Assembly (NCBI GenBank): GCA_020348385.1
Contig: CP070750.1
Location: 1,226,967-1,288,637, forward strand
Direction: 5' to 3'
DNA length: 61,671 nt
From: Candidatus Aminicenantota bacterium
GTDB lineage: Bacteria; Acidobacteriota; Aminicenantia; Aminicenantales; Aminicenantaceae
This document shows, in pieces, positions 15,775 to 23,416 of the stretch. The translations under genes and the position numbers were made by a program. The notes beneath the pieces were generated by a model. That model did not search any database and had not been told where the DNA came from. It worked only from the letters and a program-made list of their open reading frames with translations. How positions within the stretch are numbered: the stretch's first letter is position 1; the number at the start of each line of letters is the position of its first letter.

Positions 15775-17181
15775 TTAGATATGTTCGATATCCGTGTGAT
15801 CGGAGATCTCGGAATTGGTCGTACACAAGTCTCCCATCGCAAGTTTGTGAACATCATCATTTCCGGTGAGGCGAGCAAAATCCTCCAGTTCTTCGATTGA
15901 CGCTTTCAGGTAATTTTCCAATCCCTTGGCTGCCCCTTCGATGTTGAGCCTCGCTCTCAATTCCGGATCCTGTGTTGTGATCCCTTTCGGGCACCTCCCA
16001 GTGTCGCAGATGCGATATTGCTGACATCCGATGGCCATCAATGCCGAGGTTCCTATGGCAATGGCATCCGCTCCTAGGGCTAGTGCTTTGGCAAAATCAG
16101 AGGATACCCTCAGCCCTCCAGTGATCACGAGAGACACATCTTCAATTTCTTTCTCCCTGAGAAACTTCCGAGCCCTGTAAAGGGCAAACATCGAAGGAAC
16201 CGATGTGGCCGCTTTGACGAATTTTGGGGAAGCCCCAGTGGCACCGGCTCTTCCATCGATGGTGATAAAATCCGGCTGAGCATACAACACCGCTTCCATG
16301 TCGGCCTCGATATTTCCTGCTGCGAACTTGACGCCGATTGGCTTTCCTCTGGAAACTTCGCGAAGCCAATCCAACTTTTTTTTCAGGTCATCCCTGTTTT
16401 TGATTTCTTCAAAATGGGCGGGACTGATGATATCCTCCCCCTCTTGGAATCCTCTGATTTCCGCCACCTCTCTGGTCACCTTTTTTCCGGGCAGATGGCC
16501 TCCCATCCCCGGCTTAGCGGACTGCCCGATCTTGATCTCGACGGCATCGACACGTTGCAGATTCTGATCCGTCACACTGTATTGATTGGGCACAAACTCA
16601 AAAATGTACTTGTGCGCACGTTCCATGGATTCCGGCAGGATTCCCCCTTCTCCCGAACACATTGCTGTCTTTACAGCCGCACTCCCCGTTGCCAAGGAAA
16701 TCTTCGCCTCCCTGGAAAGAGCACCGAAGGACATATGGGTGACATACACGGGAGTTTCCAAAACCAAAGGCACTTTAGCCTTAGGCCCAATAATGGTCTG
16801 TGTGTTAACAGGAACTTCGCGGTTGAGGGGCAGTTTGGCCATTTGTGCCCCTTTGATAAGGATATCATCCCATGAAGGAACGGGCTTTTTCGTCCGCATG
16901 GGTTCGATGATCGGTTTTCCCGTTTCCGCCATCTGATGGATATCGGCCATGTGGACTTCCAGCTCGTCTTCCAGCCTCCGATATTCATCGGGAGACCCGG
17001 ATGTGTCCTCAGGAATTCCCGCAGACACATCCGGGCTCGTATCTTCCTCTACTTTTTTCCAAACGGATTTGTCCGATTCACAGACATGGCAATTCCAATC
17101 CCCGGATAGCTCCTCCCATTTTTTTCCTTCTTTGTCTTCATCAAAAATGGTGTCGCATACGGAACATTTGTAAACTGCCAT
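15775..17181 (-). CDS. Rubredoxin-glutamate synthase-like FMN protein fusion
   Basis: A 468-residue fusion. Residues 4-45 are a rubredoxin with CSVCD and CHVCESDKSVW as the two iron-binding Cys pairs. From about residue 100 a GltB/archaeal-GltS-like (beta/alpha)8 FMN domain follows: HMSFGALSREAKISLA, then CSGEGGILPES, KIGQSAKPGMGGHLPG, and FITIDGRAGATGASP. A Cys cluster (CQQYRICDTGRCPKGI) probably binds an Fe-S centre. No glutaminase domain is present, so this is not a complete glutamate synthase. It is the third gene after fur and rubrerythrin (9 nt gap), which suggests a redox role such as electron supply to peroxide reduction. Confidence 0.85.
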   Translation of the reverse strand: MAVYKCSVCDTIFDEDKEGKKWEELSGDWNCHVCESDKSVWKKVEEDTSPDVSAGIPEDTSGSPDEYRRLEDELEVHMADIHQMAETGKPIIEPMRTKKPVPSWDDILIKGAQMAKLPLNREVPVNTQTIIGPKAKVPLVLETPVYVTHMSFGALSREAKISLATGSAAVKTAMCSGEGGILPESMERAHKYIFEFVPNQYSVTDQNLQRVDAVEIKIGQSAKPGMGGHLPGKKVTREVAEIRGFQEGEDIISPAHFEEIKNRDDLKKKLDWLREVSRGKPIGVKFAAGNIEADMEAVLYAQPDFITIDGRAGATGASPKFVKAATSVPSMFALYRARKFLREKEIEDVSLVITGGLRVSSDFAKALALGADAIAIGTSALMAIGCQQYRICDTGRCPKGITTQDPELRARLNIEGAAKGLENYLKASIEELEDFARLTGNDDVHKLAMGDLCTTNSEISDHTDIEHI

Positions 17182-17190
17182 TTGATCCTC

Positions 17191-17712
17191 TTAGAAATCC
17201 AAATCGGCCGGCTCGTAGAATTCTCTGGGATTTTTGCAGGCCGGGCACTTCGGAGGGGGTTCTGTTCCCTCGACGGTATAGCCGCACACGCTGCATTTCC
17301 ACTTGATCGGCTCTTCCCTGCTGAAAACTGTGCCGTTCTGGACCATCTCCAACAACTTTTTGTATCGTTCCCTGTGATGGGCCTCGATCTTACCGATCAT
17401 TTTGAACAATATAGCCGCTTCAGTGTTGCCCTCTGCTTCCGCCTCTTCGGCAAACTGGGGATACATATCCACAGTCTCGTAATTTTCGCCGCTCATGGCC
17501 GCTTCCAGGTTCTCCGCAGTGGTCCCGATGCCACCCAATAATTTAAAATGGTCTTTGGCATGATTCATTTCATTCAATGCGGTTTCCTCGAAAATTTTAG
17601 CGATGTAGTGATACCCTTCTTCTCGTGCTTTCTCGGCAAAATAGGTATACTTGTTCCTCGCCTGTGACTCCCCTGCAAAGGCAGCCTTGATGTTTTCCTC
17701 GGTTTTGCTCAT
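17191..17712 (-). CDS. rbr: Rubrerythrin
   Basis: A 173-residue non-heme iron peroxidase. The four-helix diiron domain shows the EXXH-type ligands: AFAGESQARNKYTYF and ETALNEMNHAKDHF in the first pair, FAEEAEAEGN and GKIEAHHRERY in the second. The C-terminal rubredoxin domain has CSVCGYTVEG and CPACKNPREFY. It reduces hydrogen peroxide in anaerobes. AAGGAG lies 6 nt before the ATG. It sits between the Fur-type regulator and the rubredoxin-GltS fusion, a classic peroxide-defence arrangement. Confidence 0.95.
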   Translation of the reverse strand: MSKTEENIKAAFAGESQARNKYTYFAEKAREEGYHYIAKIFEETALNEMNHAKDHFKLLGGIGTTAENLEAAMSGENYETVDMYPQFAEEAEAEGNTEAAILFKMIGKIEAHHRERYKKLLEMVQNGTVFSREEPIKWKCSVCGYTVEGTEPPPKCPACKNPREFYEPADLDF

Positions 17713-17730
17713 TTGATTCTCCTTGATATT

Positions 17731-18213
17731 TTATTTTTTATTTTGTATTGCGATGCCGTGATCCCTGAATCCCTTTTTCTTTCGGCACTTCTGGCAAACG
17801 CCATTCAGGACGACTCTTTTGGTGTACACCGTGAAGTCATCCTGGATATGATCCGGGATCCCGAGGTTATCGAATTCATCGCTATAAAAATCCACGATCT
17901 TTCCGCAATGGATACAGTGAAAATGGTGATGGTTCTCCATGTCCGGATCAAAACGTCTCGGTCCGCCCTTGGTCAGGATGACATCGACCAATCCGATCTC
18001 CGCAAACGTCAACAGTGTCCTGTTCACCGTATCATAGGATATGTTGGGAAATTCTTTTTTCACGATAGTGAACATTTCATCGGCTGTGGGATGATTTTTT
18101 GCCTGGGTGAGTTCTTTATATATCGCGCAACGCTGCGGCGTGATTTTCAGATCGAATTTCTTGCAGAGCTCGATGAATGGATCGAGGCAATCGGACACGC
18201 TTTGTTTTTGCAC
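17731..18213 (-). CDS. Fur-family peroxide/metal regulator (PerR-like)
   Basis: A 160-residue Fur-superfamily repressor. The winged helix contains LKITPQRCAIYKEL and YDTVNRTLLTFAEIGLVDV. The metal-sensing part has HHHFHCIHCGKIVDF and a second pair CQKCRKKK that would bind structural zinc. Control of rubrerythrin suggests a PerR role. The start is a GTG at 18213 with no ribosome site. The -10 box ends at 18220, so transcription would begin about at the GTG itself: a leaderless mRNA is likely. An internal GTG five codons on is the alternative. Its own box lies in the promoter spacer, so it is autoregulated. Confidence 0.88.
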   Translation of the reverse strand: MQKQSVSDCLDPFIELCKKFDLKITPQRCAIYKELTQAKNHPTADEMFTIVKKEFPNISYDTVNRTLLTFAEIGLVDVILTKGGPRRFDPDMENHHHFHCIHCGKIVDFYSDEFDNLGIPDHIQDDFTVYTKRVVLNGVCQKCRKKKGFRDHGIAIQNKK

Positions 18214-18219
18214 ATGACT

Positions 18220-18248
18220 ATTAAATAGGAATTATTCCTATTTGTCAA
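18220..18248 (-). promoter_or_regulatory. Promoter of the fur-rbr-rubredoxin/GltS operon
   Basis: On the minus strand TTGACA (18243-18248) is followed after exactly 17 nt by TTTAAT (18220-18225). The expected +1 is near 18213, at the first codon of the regulator gene. The spacer is almost entirely filled by the Fur-type palindrome. Confidence 0.75.
18223..18243. promoter_or_regulatory. Perfect 10-1-10 palindrome (Fur/PerR-type box)
   Basis: AAATAGGAAT and ATTCCTATTT are perfect inverted arms around a single central T. Length and symmetry fit Fur/PerR boxes, although the arm sequence differs from the enteric Fur consensus. It lies between and overlapping the -35 and -10 boxes, so binding would block RNA polymerase. 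The divergent oxidoreductase gene at 18324 may also be affected. Confidence 0.8.
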
Positions 18249-18323
18249 GCACTATTTTCGTTTTTTTCCTTGTCATTGACATCATTTGATTCCTCATGAT
18301 AGGTTTGTGGTGAGGGAGGAGTT

Positions 18324-19655
18324 ATGTCACAGCACAAAAAAAAGTACAAAATTACACGACGCCGCTTTCTCAAATCTGCTGCTGTAACAATGATGGCGCC
18401 AGCCATTGTCCCATCCACTGTTTTTGGGCGATATGCCCCGAGCAACACCCTCCAGATGGGATGCATCGGTATGGGCCGGCAGGGCCAGGGCGATATGCAG
18501 GAATTGATCTACCGTGGTTTAGACGTCGGAGCACGTGTCGTGGCTGTGAGTGATGTGGACCGGCACCGCATGGAGGATGCTCAGTGGCTGGCAGAAAAGA
18601 TTTATGCCACAGAGCTAGACAAGGGAAGCTACAAGGGATGTGCTGCCTACGCCGATTTCCGGGAATTGCTTGGACGAGAGGATATCGATGGCGTTTTGAT
18701 TGTCACTCCTGACCACTGGCATGCGGCACACGCCATTGCCGCCGCAAACGCCAGAAAGGACATTTACCTGGAAAAACCGCTGACATATTCCATCGCTGAA
18801 GGGAGGAAACTCGTCAAAGCGGTACGCAACAACAAACGGATCCTTCAAGTAGGTTCTCAGCAGCGCTCCTCTACTTACTTCCTGATGGCCTGCGAACTGG
18901 TGCGCAATCAGCGCATCGGCAAACTGCACACGATAAAAGTCTGGCTTCCAGAGGACCAGGGCGCTGGGGATCCGCAGCCGGCTCCTGTGCCAAAAAATCT
19001 CGACTACGATTTTTGGCTTGGCCCTGCGCCTCAAGCTCCATTCACCGAGCACCGCGTGCATCCGCAGAGAAACTACAGCCGGCCGGGTTGGCTCCAGATC
19101 CAACAATATTGCCATGGCATGATCACAGGATGGGGCTCCCACATGAACGACATCGCGCAGTGGGGTAACGACACGGAGGATACAGGTCCCGTCGAGATCC
19201 AGGCCAAAGCCTCATTTCCCGATAGAGGGCTTTTTGATGTCCACACCACGTATCGTTCGGAAGCGAAATACGCCAACGGAGTCCGCCTGATCCAGGAAAC
19301 AGGAGATCCGGCAGGAGTCAGGTTCGAGGGCGATAAAGGATGGATATTCGTAAAGAGAGGCGCTATCGATGCATCTGACAGGGATATTCTCCGTCAGAAA
19401 GTCGGGGGTGACGAAATCAAACTTTACCAGAGCTCCAACCACATGAGAAACTTCCTTGAATGCATGCGCAGCCGGAAGGACCCGGTGGCACCGGTCGAAG
19501 CGGGACATCGCTCGAATACCATATGCGTGATGACACACATCGCGATGAAGCTCGAGCGCAAACTGGAATGGGATCCCGATGCCGAACATTTCGTCAATGA
19601 TGAGGAGGCTAACCGCTGGTTGGATTACCCTCACCGGGAACCATGGTCGGTTTGA
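18324..19655 (+). CDS. Tat-exported Gfo/Idh/MocA-family oxidoreductase
   Basis: A 443-residue protein with a twin-arginine signal (ITRRRFLKSAAVTMMAPAIV). The mature part has a nucleotide-binding Rossmann fold (MGCIGMGRQGQGD), the substrate-domain hallmark EKPLTYSIAEGRKLV with the catalytic Lys, and GWGSHMNDIAQWGND with the active-site His/Asp. Such proteins oxidise sugars, polyols or their keto forms with bound NAD(P). GAGGGAGGAG precedes the ATG. It heads a same-strand cluster with two DUF6807 proteins and an enolase-superfamily protein, suggesting secreted or periplasmic sugar-derivative processing. Confidence 0.9.
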   Translation: MSQHKKKYKITRRRFLKSAAVTMMAPAIVPSTVFGRYAPSNTLQMGCIGMGRQGQGDMQELIYRGLDVGARVVAVSDVDRHRMEDAQWLAEKIYATELDKGSYKGCAAYADFRELLGREDIDGVLIVTPDHWHAAHAIAAANARKDIYLEKPLTYSIAEGRKLVKAVRNNKRILQVGSQQRSSTYFLMACELVRNQRIGKLHTIKVWLPEDQGAGDPQPAPVPKNLDYDFWLGPAPQAPFTEHRVHPQRNYSRPGWLQIQQYCHGMITGWGSHMNDIAQWGNDTEDTGPVEIQAKASFPDRGLFDVHTTYRSEAKYANGVRLIQETGDPAGVRFEGDKGWIFVKRGAIDASDRDILRQKVGGDEIKLYQSSNHMRNFLECMRSRKDPVAPVEAGHRSNTICVMTHIAMKLERKLEWDPDAEHFVNDEEANRWLDYPHREPWSV

Positions 19656-19680
19656 TAATATCTTGATCTCTCGAAAAATA

Positions 19681-20658
19681 ATGCGACTTTTTTTTAAATT
19701 TCAAAAGCTCATTTGTTTCCTTTTCTGCATTTCCCCGCTTCTGAATCCTCTATTTGCTCAAGGACCTATCGAGCTTCATCAAGACGATACAGCCGGAGTC
19801 CTCCATGTGATCATCGAGGGACATGAGGCTTTCATCTATCGTTATACTCGTTGGCTCGACATCCCGCACATCTGGCCCCTGTATAGCCCTTCGGGAAAAA
19901 ACATGCTGGTGCAGCAGACTGAACCCTATCCCCATCACCGCTCATTTTATGTGGCCGATACCATCAAACTGACCGGCGAAAGAGAGGTCAGCACATATTA
20001 TGCCCTTCGCTCCGGTCAATCGATCGGAATGAACAGTTACGGACCGCCCTATCGCGATCACATCTGCCACGACAAGTTCACAAGTCTGGAAGCGGAAAGT
20101 AACCGAGCGGTGATCGGCATAATACTCATTTGGGAAATGGATGGTGACAAAAGGGTGTTGGAAGAACAACGGCAGATCTCAATCCATTCTCTGGGAAAGG
20201 GTGAGTATCTGATCGACATGAGATTTGAGCTGATTGCTGCCTACGGGGACGTGGAGTTCGTCAGCGACGATGTGCATTATGCCTGGCCTTTCGTCCGGAT
20301 GCACCCCCGTTTCAGCGGAGAAAGCGGAGGCACTATCACAGCAGACAACAACGCCATGGGTGAAAAAGCCACCAATATGAAAACAGCGCTATGGATCGAT
20401 TATTCCAACACCGTTGAAGGAGTCACAGAAGGCCTGGCAGTTTTCCAGTTTCCAGATGGGAAGGAGCATCGCTGGCTTACCCGCGAGTACGGCATTTTCG
20501 GCCCTAGACGACCGGATGAAAAGAGCGGCAAGCCTTTTATGCTCGAAAAGGGCAAGTCGATCACTCAACGTGTGGGAATACTCGTCCACAAAGGTGATGT
20601 GAAGACCGGCCGGGTCGGGAAGAGATACAAGCAGTATACCCAAGGCAAATGGAAGTGA
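19681..20658 (+). CDS. DUF6807 ('PmoA-like') exported protein 1
   Basis: A 325-residue protein with a signal peptide (LICFLFCISPLLNPLFA). The beta-rich domain has the family's features: HIWPLYSPSGKNML near residue 60, QTEPYPHHRSFYVADT with paired His residues, and a late YAWPFVRMHPRFSG segment. Families of this kind were once labelled methane oxygenase PmoA, but that label is misleading. They occur beside Gfo/Idh oxidoreductases in sugar-degradation clusters. ATG 19681 was chosen because the frame upstream overlaps the previous gene and lacks a signal peptide. The end touches the next gene (TGATG). Confidence 0.78.
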   Translation: MRLFFKFQKLICFLFCISPLLNPLFAQGPIELHQDDTAGVLHVIIEGHEAFIYRYTRWLDIPHIWPLYSPSGKNMLVQQTEPYPHHRSFYVADTIKLTGEREVSTYYALRSGQSIGMNSYGPPYRDHICHDKFTSLEAESNRAVIGIILIWEMDGDKRVLEEQRQISIHSLGKGEYLIDMRFELIAAYGDVEFVSDDVHYAWPFVRMHPRFSGESGGTITADNNAMGEKATNMKTALWIDYSNTVEGVTEGLAVFQFPDGKEHRWLTREYGIFGPRRPDEKSGKPFMLEKGKSITQRVGILVHKGDVKTGRVGKRYKQYTQGKWK

Positions 20659-21935
20659 TGGATCGGCGCGAGTTTCTCGGAGTTGCATCAACCGCCACCT
20701 TGGCACTGGCGCTTATTCCTGCCGTTTTTTCTGAAGATGAATCCCGATCCGCCCTTGGCTCGAGATCTCCCAAAAAGGCCGATCGATCGAAAGTTAAGAT
20801 TGACCGCATCGACCTGTTCCCGATGCGTTATCCGATGACGGGTTATTTCAAATTTTTTTCAGGACCACATGGATCGGCCGGTCGAGCCGCGGTAATCGTG
20901 AAAATCATGACCGATGACGGGACAGTGGGTTGGGGCCAATCGGTCCCGATCGCCAAATGGAGTTACGAGACCCTGGAAACAGCAACGGTTGTTATGCGTG
21001 ATTACTTCGCTCCTGTCCTCATCGGGCGTGATCCGACAGATATCCAAGGAGCCCATGCCGAGATGGACCGGGCGATTGCTCCGGGTTTCACTACCGGCAT
21101 GCCCATCAGCCGTGCTGGGATCGATCTGGCCTTGCATGATCTGACCGGTAAATTGTCGGGCAAATCTCTGGCGCAAATGTGGGACAAACCCAAGGGCGGC
21201 CCGATAACGCTCAGCTGGACCGTCAACGTCACAAGCCTGGATGACATCGGAAGCGTGATGGACTTGGGGAAAAAGCGCGGATACCGTCATTTCAACATCA
21301 AAGTGGCTCCAGATCCTGACTTCGATGTGGCGCTGGCAAAAGAAGTTCGGCGGTTTTTACCGAAATCATTCCTTTGGGCTGATGCCAACGGCGGCTATGA
21401 TACCGAAAAAGCGTTGAAAGCCGCCCCCCGATTGGCCGATGCCGGTGTGGACGTATTGGAAGCTCCGCTCCGGCCCAACCAGATCAGCGGCTACCAGGCT
21501 TTGAAAAAACAAGGCGCTCTGCCGATCCTTATGGACGAGGGAGTGGTCTCACCAATTGACTTGGAGGAGTTCTTCAAGCTGGGCATGCTGGATGGAGTGG
21601 CCATGAAACCTGCCCGATGCGGAGGACTGGTCTCGAATAAGCGCCAGATCGAGCTCTGTCAAAGGTGCAATCTCATATGGTTAGGAAGCGGCCTGACCGA
21701 CCCGGAAATATCGTTGGCAGCCACGCTGGGCCTATACGGAGCATTCGGATTGAAAAAGCCCGCAGCGCTCAACGGTCCCCAATTTCTCACCGCGGATGTA
21801 TTGAAAAAACCTCTCCGTATCAAAAACGGCATAGCTTATTTGCCAGATGGACCTGGTTTGGGTATCCAAGTTAGCGAAGAAAAAGTCGTAGAGCTGATGA
21901 AACAAAGCGGGGGCCAAAAATGGAGGATATCATGA
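20658..21935 (+). CDS. Tat-exported enolase-superfamily (mandelate racemase/MLE-type) protein
   Basis: A 425-residue protein starting MDRREFLGVAS, a Tat-type signal. The capping domain precedes a TIM barrel with the catalytic second Lys in FNIKVAPD. The metal ligands are in WADANGGY (Asp), EAPL (Glu) and LMDEGV (Asp/Glu), and a Lys is in VAMKPARCGG. The first Lys of the usual KxK is Asn. Members abstract a proton next to a carboxylate to racemise, cycloisomerise or dehydrate sugar acids or dipeptides. The ATG at 20658 overlaps the previous stop by 1 nt; an in-frame ATG at 20649 is the alternative. Export of this enzyme is less common. Confidence 0.85.
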   Translation: MDRREFLGVASTATLALALIPAVFSEDESRSALGSRSPKKADRSKVKIDRIDLFPMRYPMTGYFKFFSGPHGSAGRAAVIVKIMTDDGTVGWGQSVPIAKWSYETLETATVVMRDYFAPVLIGRDPTDIQGAHAEMDRAIAPGFTTGMPISRAGIDLALHDLTGKLSGKSLAQMWDKPKGGPITLSWTVNVTSLDDIGSVMDLGKKRGYRHFNIKVAPDPDFDVALAKEVRRFLPKSFLWADANGGYDTEKALKAAPRLADAGVDVLEAPLRPNQISGYQALKKQGALPILMDEGVVSPIDLEEFFKLGMLDGVAMKPARCGGLVSNKRQIELCQRCNLIWLGSGLTDPEISLAATLGLYGAFGLKKPAALNGPQFLTADVLKKPLRIKNGIAYLPDGPGLGIQVSEEKVVELMKQSGGQKWRIS

Positions 21936-22411
21936 AGGCAATTTTTTGCAATTGTTTTATCGCCCTTTTTCTGTTTTTTGCGTCGGTTTCATCGGCCAAC
22001 TCGCATAACGGCGCCCCTTCCCGCATAAACCCGGGCCAGGATGAGAACACAGGCGCATTCGAAGAGGAGGTTCTCATCAAATCCGCTGTTGAAGATCTGT
22101 ACATAAAAGGACTTGAATCACGCAATTTTGACATGATAACCGAAATCTGTATCCCACAAACGCTCCTGATGAGCGCCGATAAGGAAGGGAAACTGCATGT
22201 CACGACATTGGAAAGATGGTCTAAACGTTTCGACCCTGAAAATCCCCCCTTCAAACATCTCGATTCATGTATCGTGAAAATCGACAGGGAGGGTTCTGCT
22301 GCGCAGGTTAAAATATCGTTCCTCGTCGATTCAGAGCAACTGGTGACCGATTTCCTTCACATGCTTAAAATCGAGGGCAAATGGCGCATTGTCAATATCA
22401 TTGATTACTGA
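21932..22411 (+). CDS. Exported NTF2/SnoaL-like (lumazine-binding-type) protein
   Basis: A 159-residue protein with a signal peptide (IFCNCFIALFLFFASVSSA). The cone-shaped alpha+beta fold is suggested by the helix IKSAVEDLYIKGLESRNFDMI, the strand run AQVKISFLVDSEQLVTDFL, and the ending KIEGKWRIVNIIDY. Proteins of this group bind small ligands or act as hydrolases. GGAGGATATC directly precedes the ATG. It overlaps the enolase-superfamily gene by 4 nt, so it is probably co-translated with it. Confidence 0.72.
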   Translation: MKAIFCNCFIALFLFFASVSSANSHNGAPSRINPGQDENTGAFEEEVLIKSAVEDLYIKGLESRNFDMITEICIPQTLLMSADKEGKLHVTTLERWSKRFDPENPPFKHLDSCIVKIDREGSAAQVKISFLVDSEQLVTDFLHMLKIEGKWRIVNIIDY

Positions 22412-22456
22412 GTCCATGTTTATGAAATAGAGAAAACATCCAGATGGAGAATTAAA

Positions 22457-23416
22457 ATGAAACCAATAGTCCTTATTATATTTATAATCGGAATGATTTT
22501 ATCAGCATTTGCTTCGCAGATGACTTTTGTCGAGGATGCAGAAAAAGGCACGCTGACTGTGAGGGACGGACAGGTCGAGGTTTTAACGTATCGTTTCGGG
22601 GACCAGCTCAAGAAAGGCGTCGATCCCAAACAAACACGGTCGTGCTACATCCATCCGCTCTATTCACTGGACGGCAAGGCACTCACAGAGGATTTCCCCC
22701 AGGATCATTTGCATCACCATGGCGTGTCCTGGACGTGGCCGATCGTCAGAACCCGAGGACAGGACACCCAGACATGGCATCCCGCCAATCTGCGTCAATA
22801 TTTTGTCCGCTGGCATGAGCGCGAAGCCAAAGACAACGAGGCTACGCTCAGAGTAGAAAACGCCTGGAAGCTGGATGGGCGAGAAGTTGTGGCCAGAGAA
22901 ATTGTGACCTTGCACGTTCATCCTGCTGCCGATGAAGGACGGGCGATCGATGTGGAGATCAGGATAGAGGCCGTCGGAGGACCGCTCACATTGCAGGGAA
23001 CGCCGGACCAAAACAAGGGCTATGGAGGTTTTTCTCTGCGCGGCGCACCCATGTTTAAAGGAGCTGGCATGACAACCGATCAGGGACCGCTAGAAAAAGA
23101 TTCGACCAATATGGCATTCCGATGGGCAGACATCTCTACCCAGGAGCTCGGCGTGGCCATTTTTGTTTCGCCGGACCACCACGGATTCCCCACTACCTGG
23201 CTAATCCGCAACAGCTACGCCGGATTCATCAACGCCTCATGGCCCGGCTTGAAGCCCACCACCCTACAACCGGGAGAGAAGGTCACTCTGCGTTACAGAG
23301 TTTACATCCATCGCGGCGACGCCACCGCCGGCCATGTCCGCCAGGCCTACCATCTTTATCACTCTAGAAAACATCCCCATGTTTCAAAAGAAAGGAGATA
23401 TAATGATATACCTTAA
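22457..23416 (+). CDS. DUF6807 ('PmoA-like') exported protein 2
   Basis: A 319-residue paralogue of the protein at 19.7 kb, with a signal peptide (PIVLIIFIIGMILSAFA). It shows the family motifs more clearly: YIHPLYSLDGKALTEDFP, then DHLHHHGVSWTWP with three His, a later TDQGPLEKDSTNMAFRWADI, and SPDHHGFPTTWLIRN. The histidines suggest a metal or sugar-binding site. The 3' end overlaps the next gene by 14 nt. Two copies in one cluster imply related but distinct substrates. Confidence 0.82.
   Translation: MKPIVLIIFIIGMILSAFASQMTFVEDAEKGTLTVRDGQVEVLTYRFGDQLKKGVDPKQTRSCYIHPLYSLDGKALTEDFPQDHLHHHGVSWTWPIVRTRGQDTQTWHPANLRQYFVRWHEREAKDNEATLRVENAWKLDGREVVAREIVTLHVHPAADEGRAIDVEIRIEAVGGPLTLQGTPDQNKGYGGFSLRGAPMFKGAGMTTDQGPLEKDSTNMAFRWADISTQELGVAIFVSPDHHGFPTTWLIRNSYAGFINASWPGLKPTTLQPGEKVTLRYRVYIHRGDATAGHVRQAYHLYHSRKHPHVSKERRYNDIP

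Noticed and set aside
15775..17181. Complete glutamate synthase
   Set aside because: No glutaminase domain and no small subunit gene; the rubredoxin fusion and operon point to another redox role.
19681..23416. Methane oxygenase (PmoA) reading of the DUF6807 proteins
   Set aside because: They are soluble, signal-peptide-bearing beta proteins unlike the membrane PmoA subunit; the old family name is misleading.
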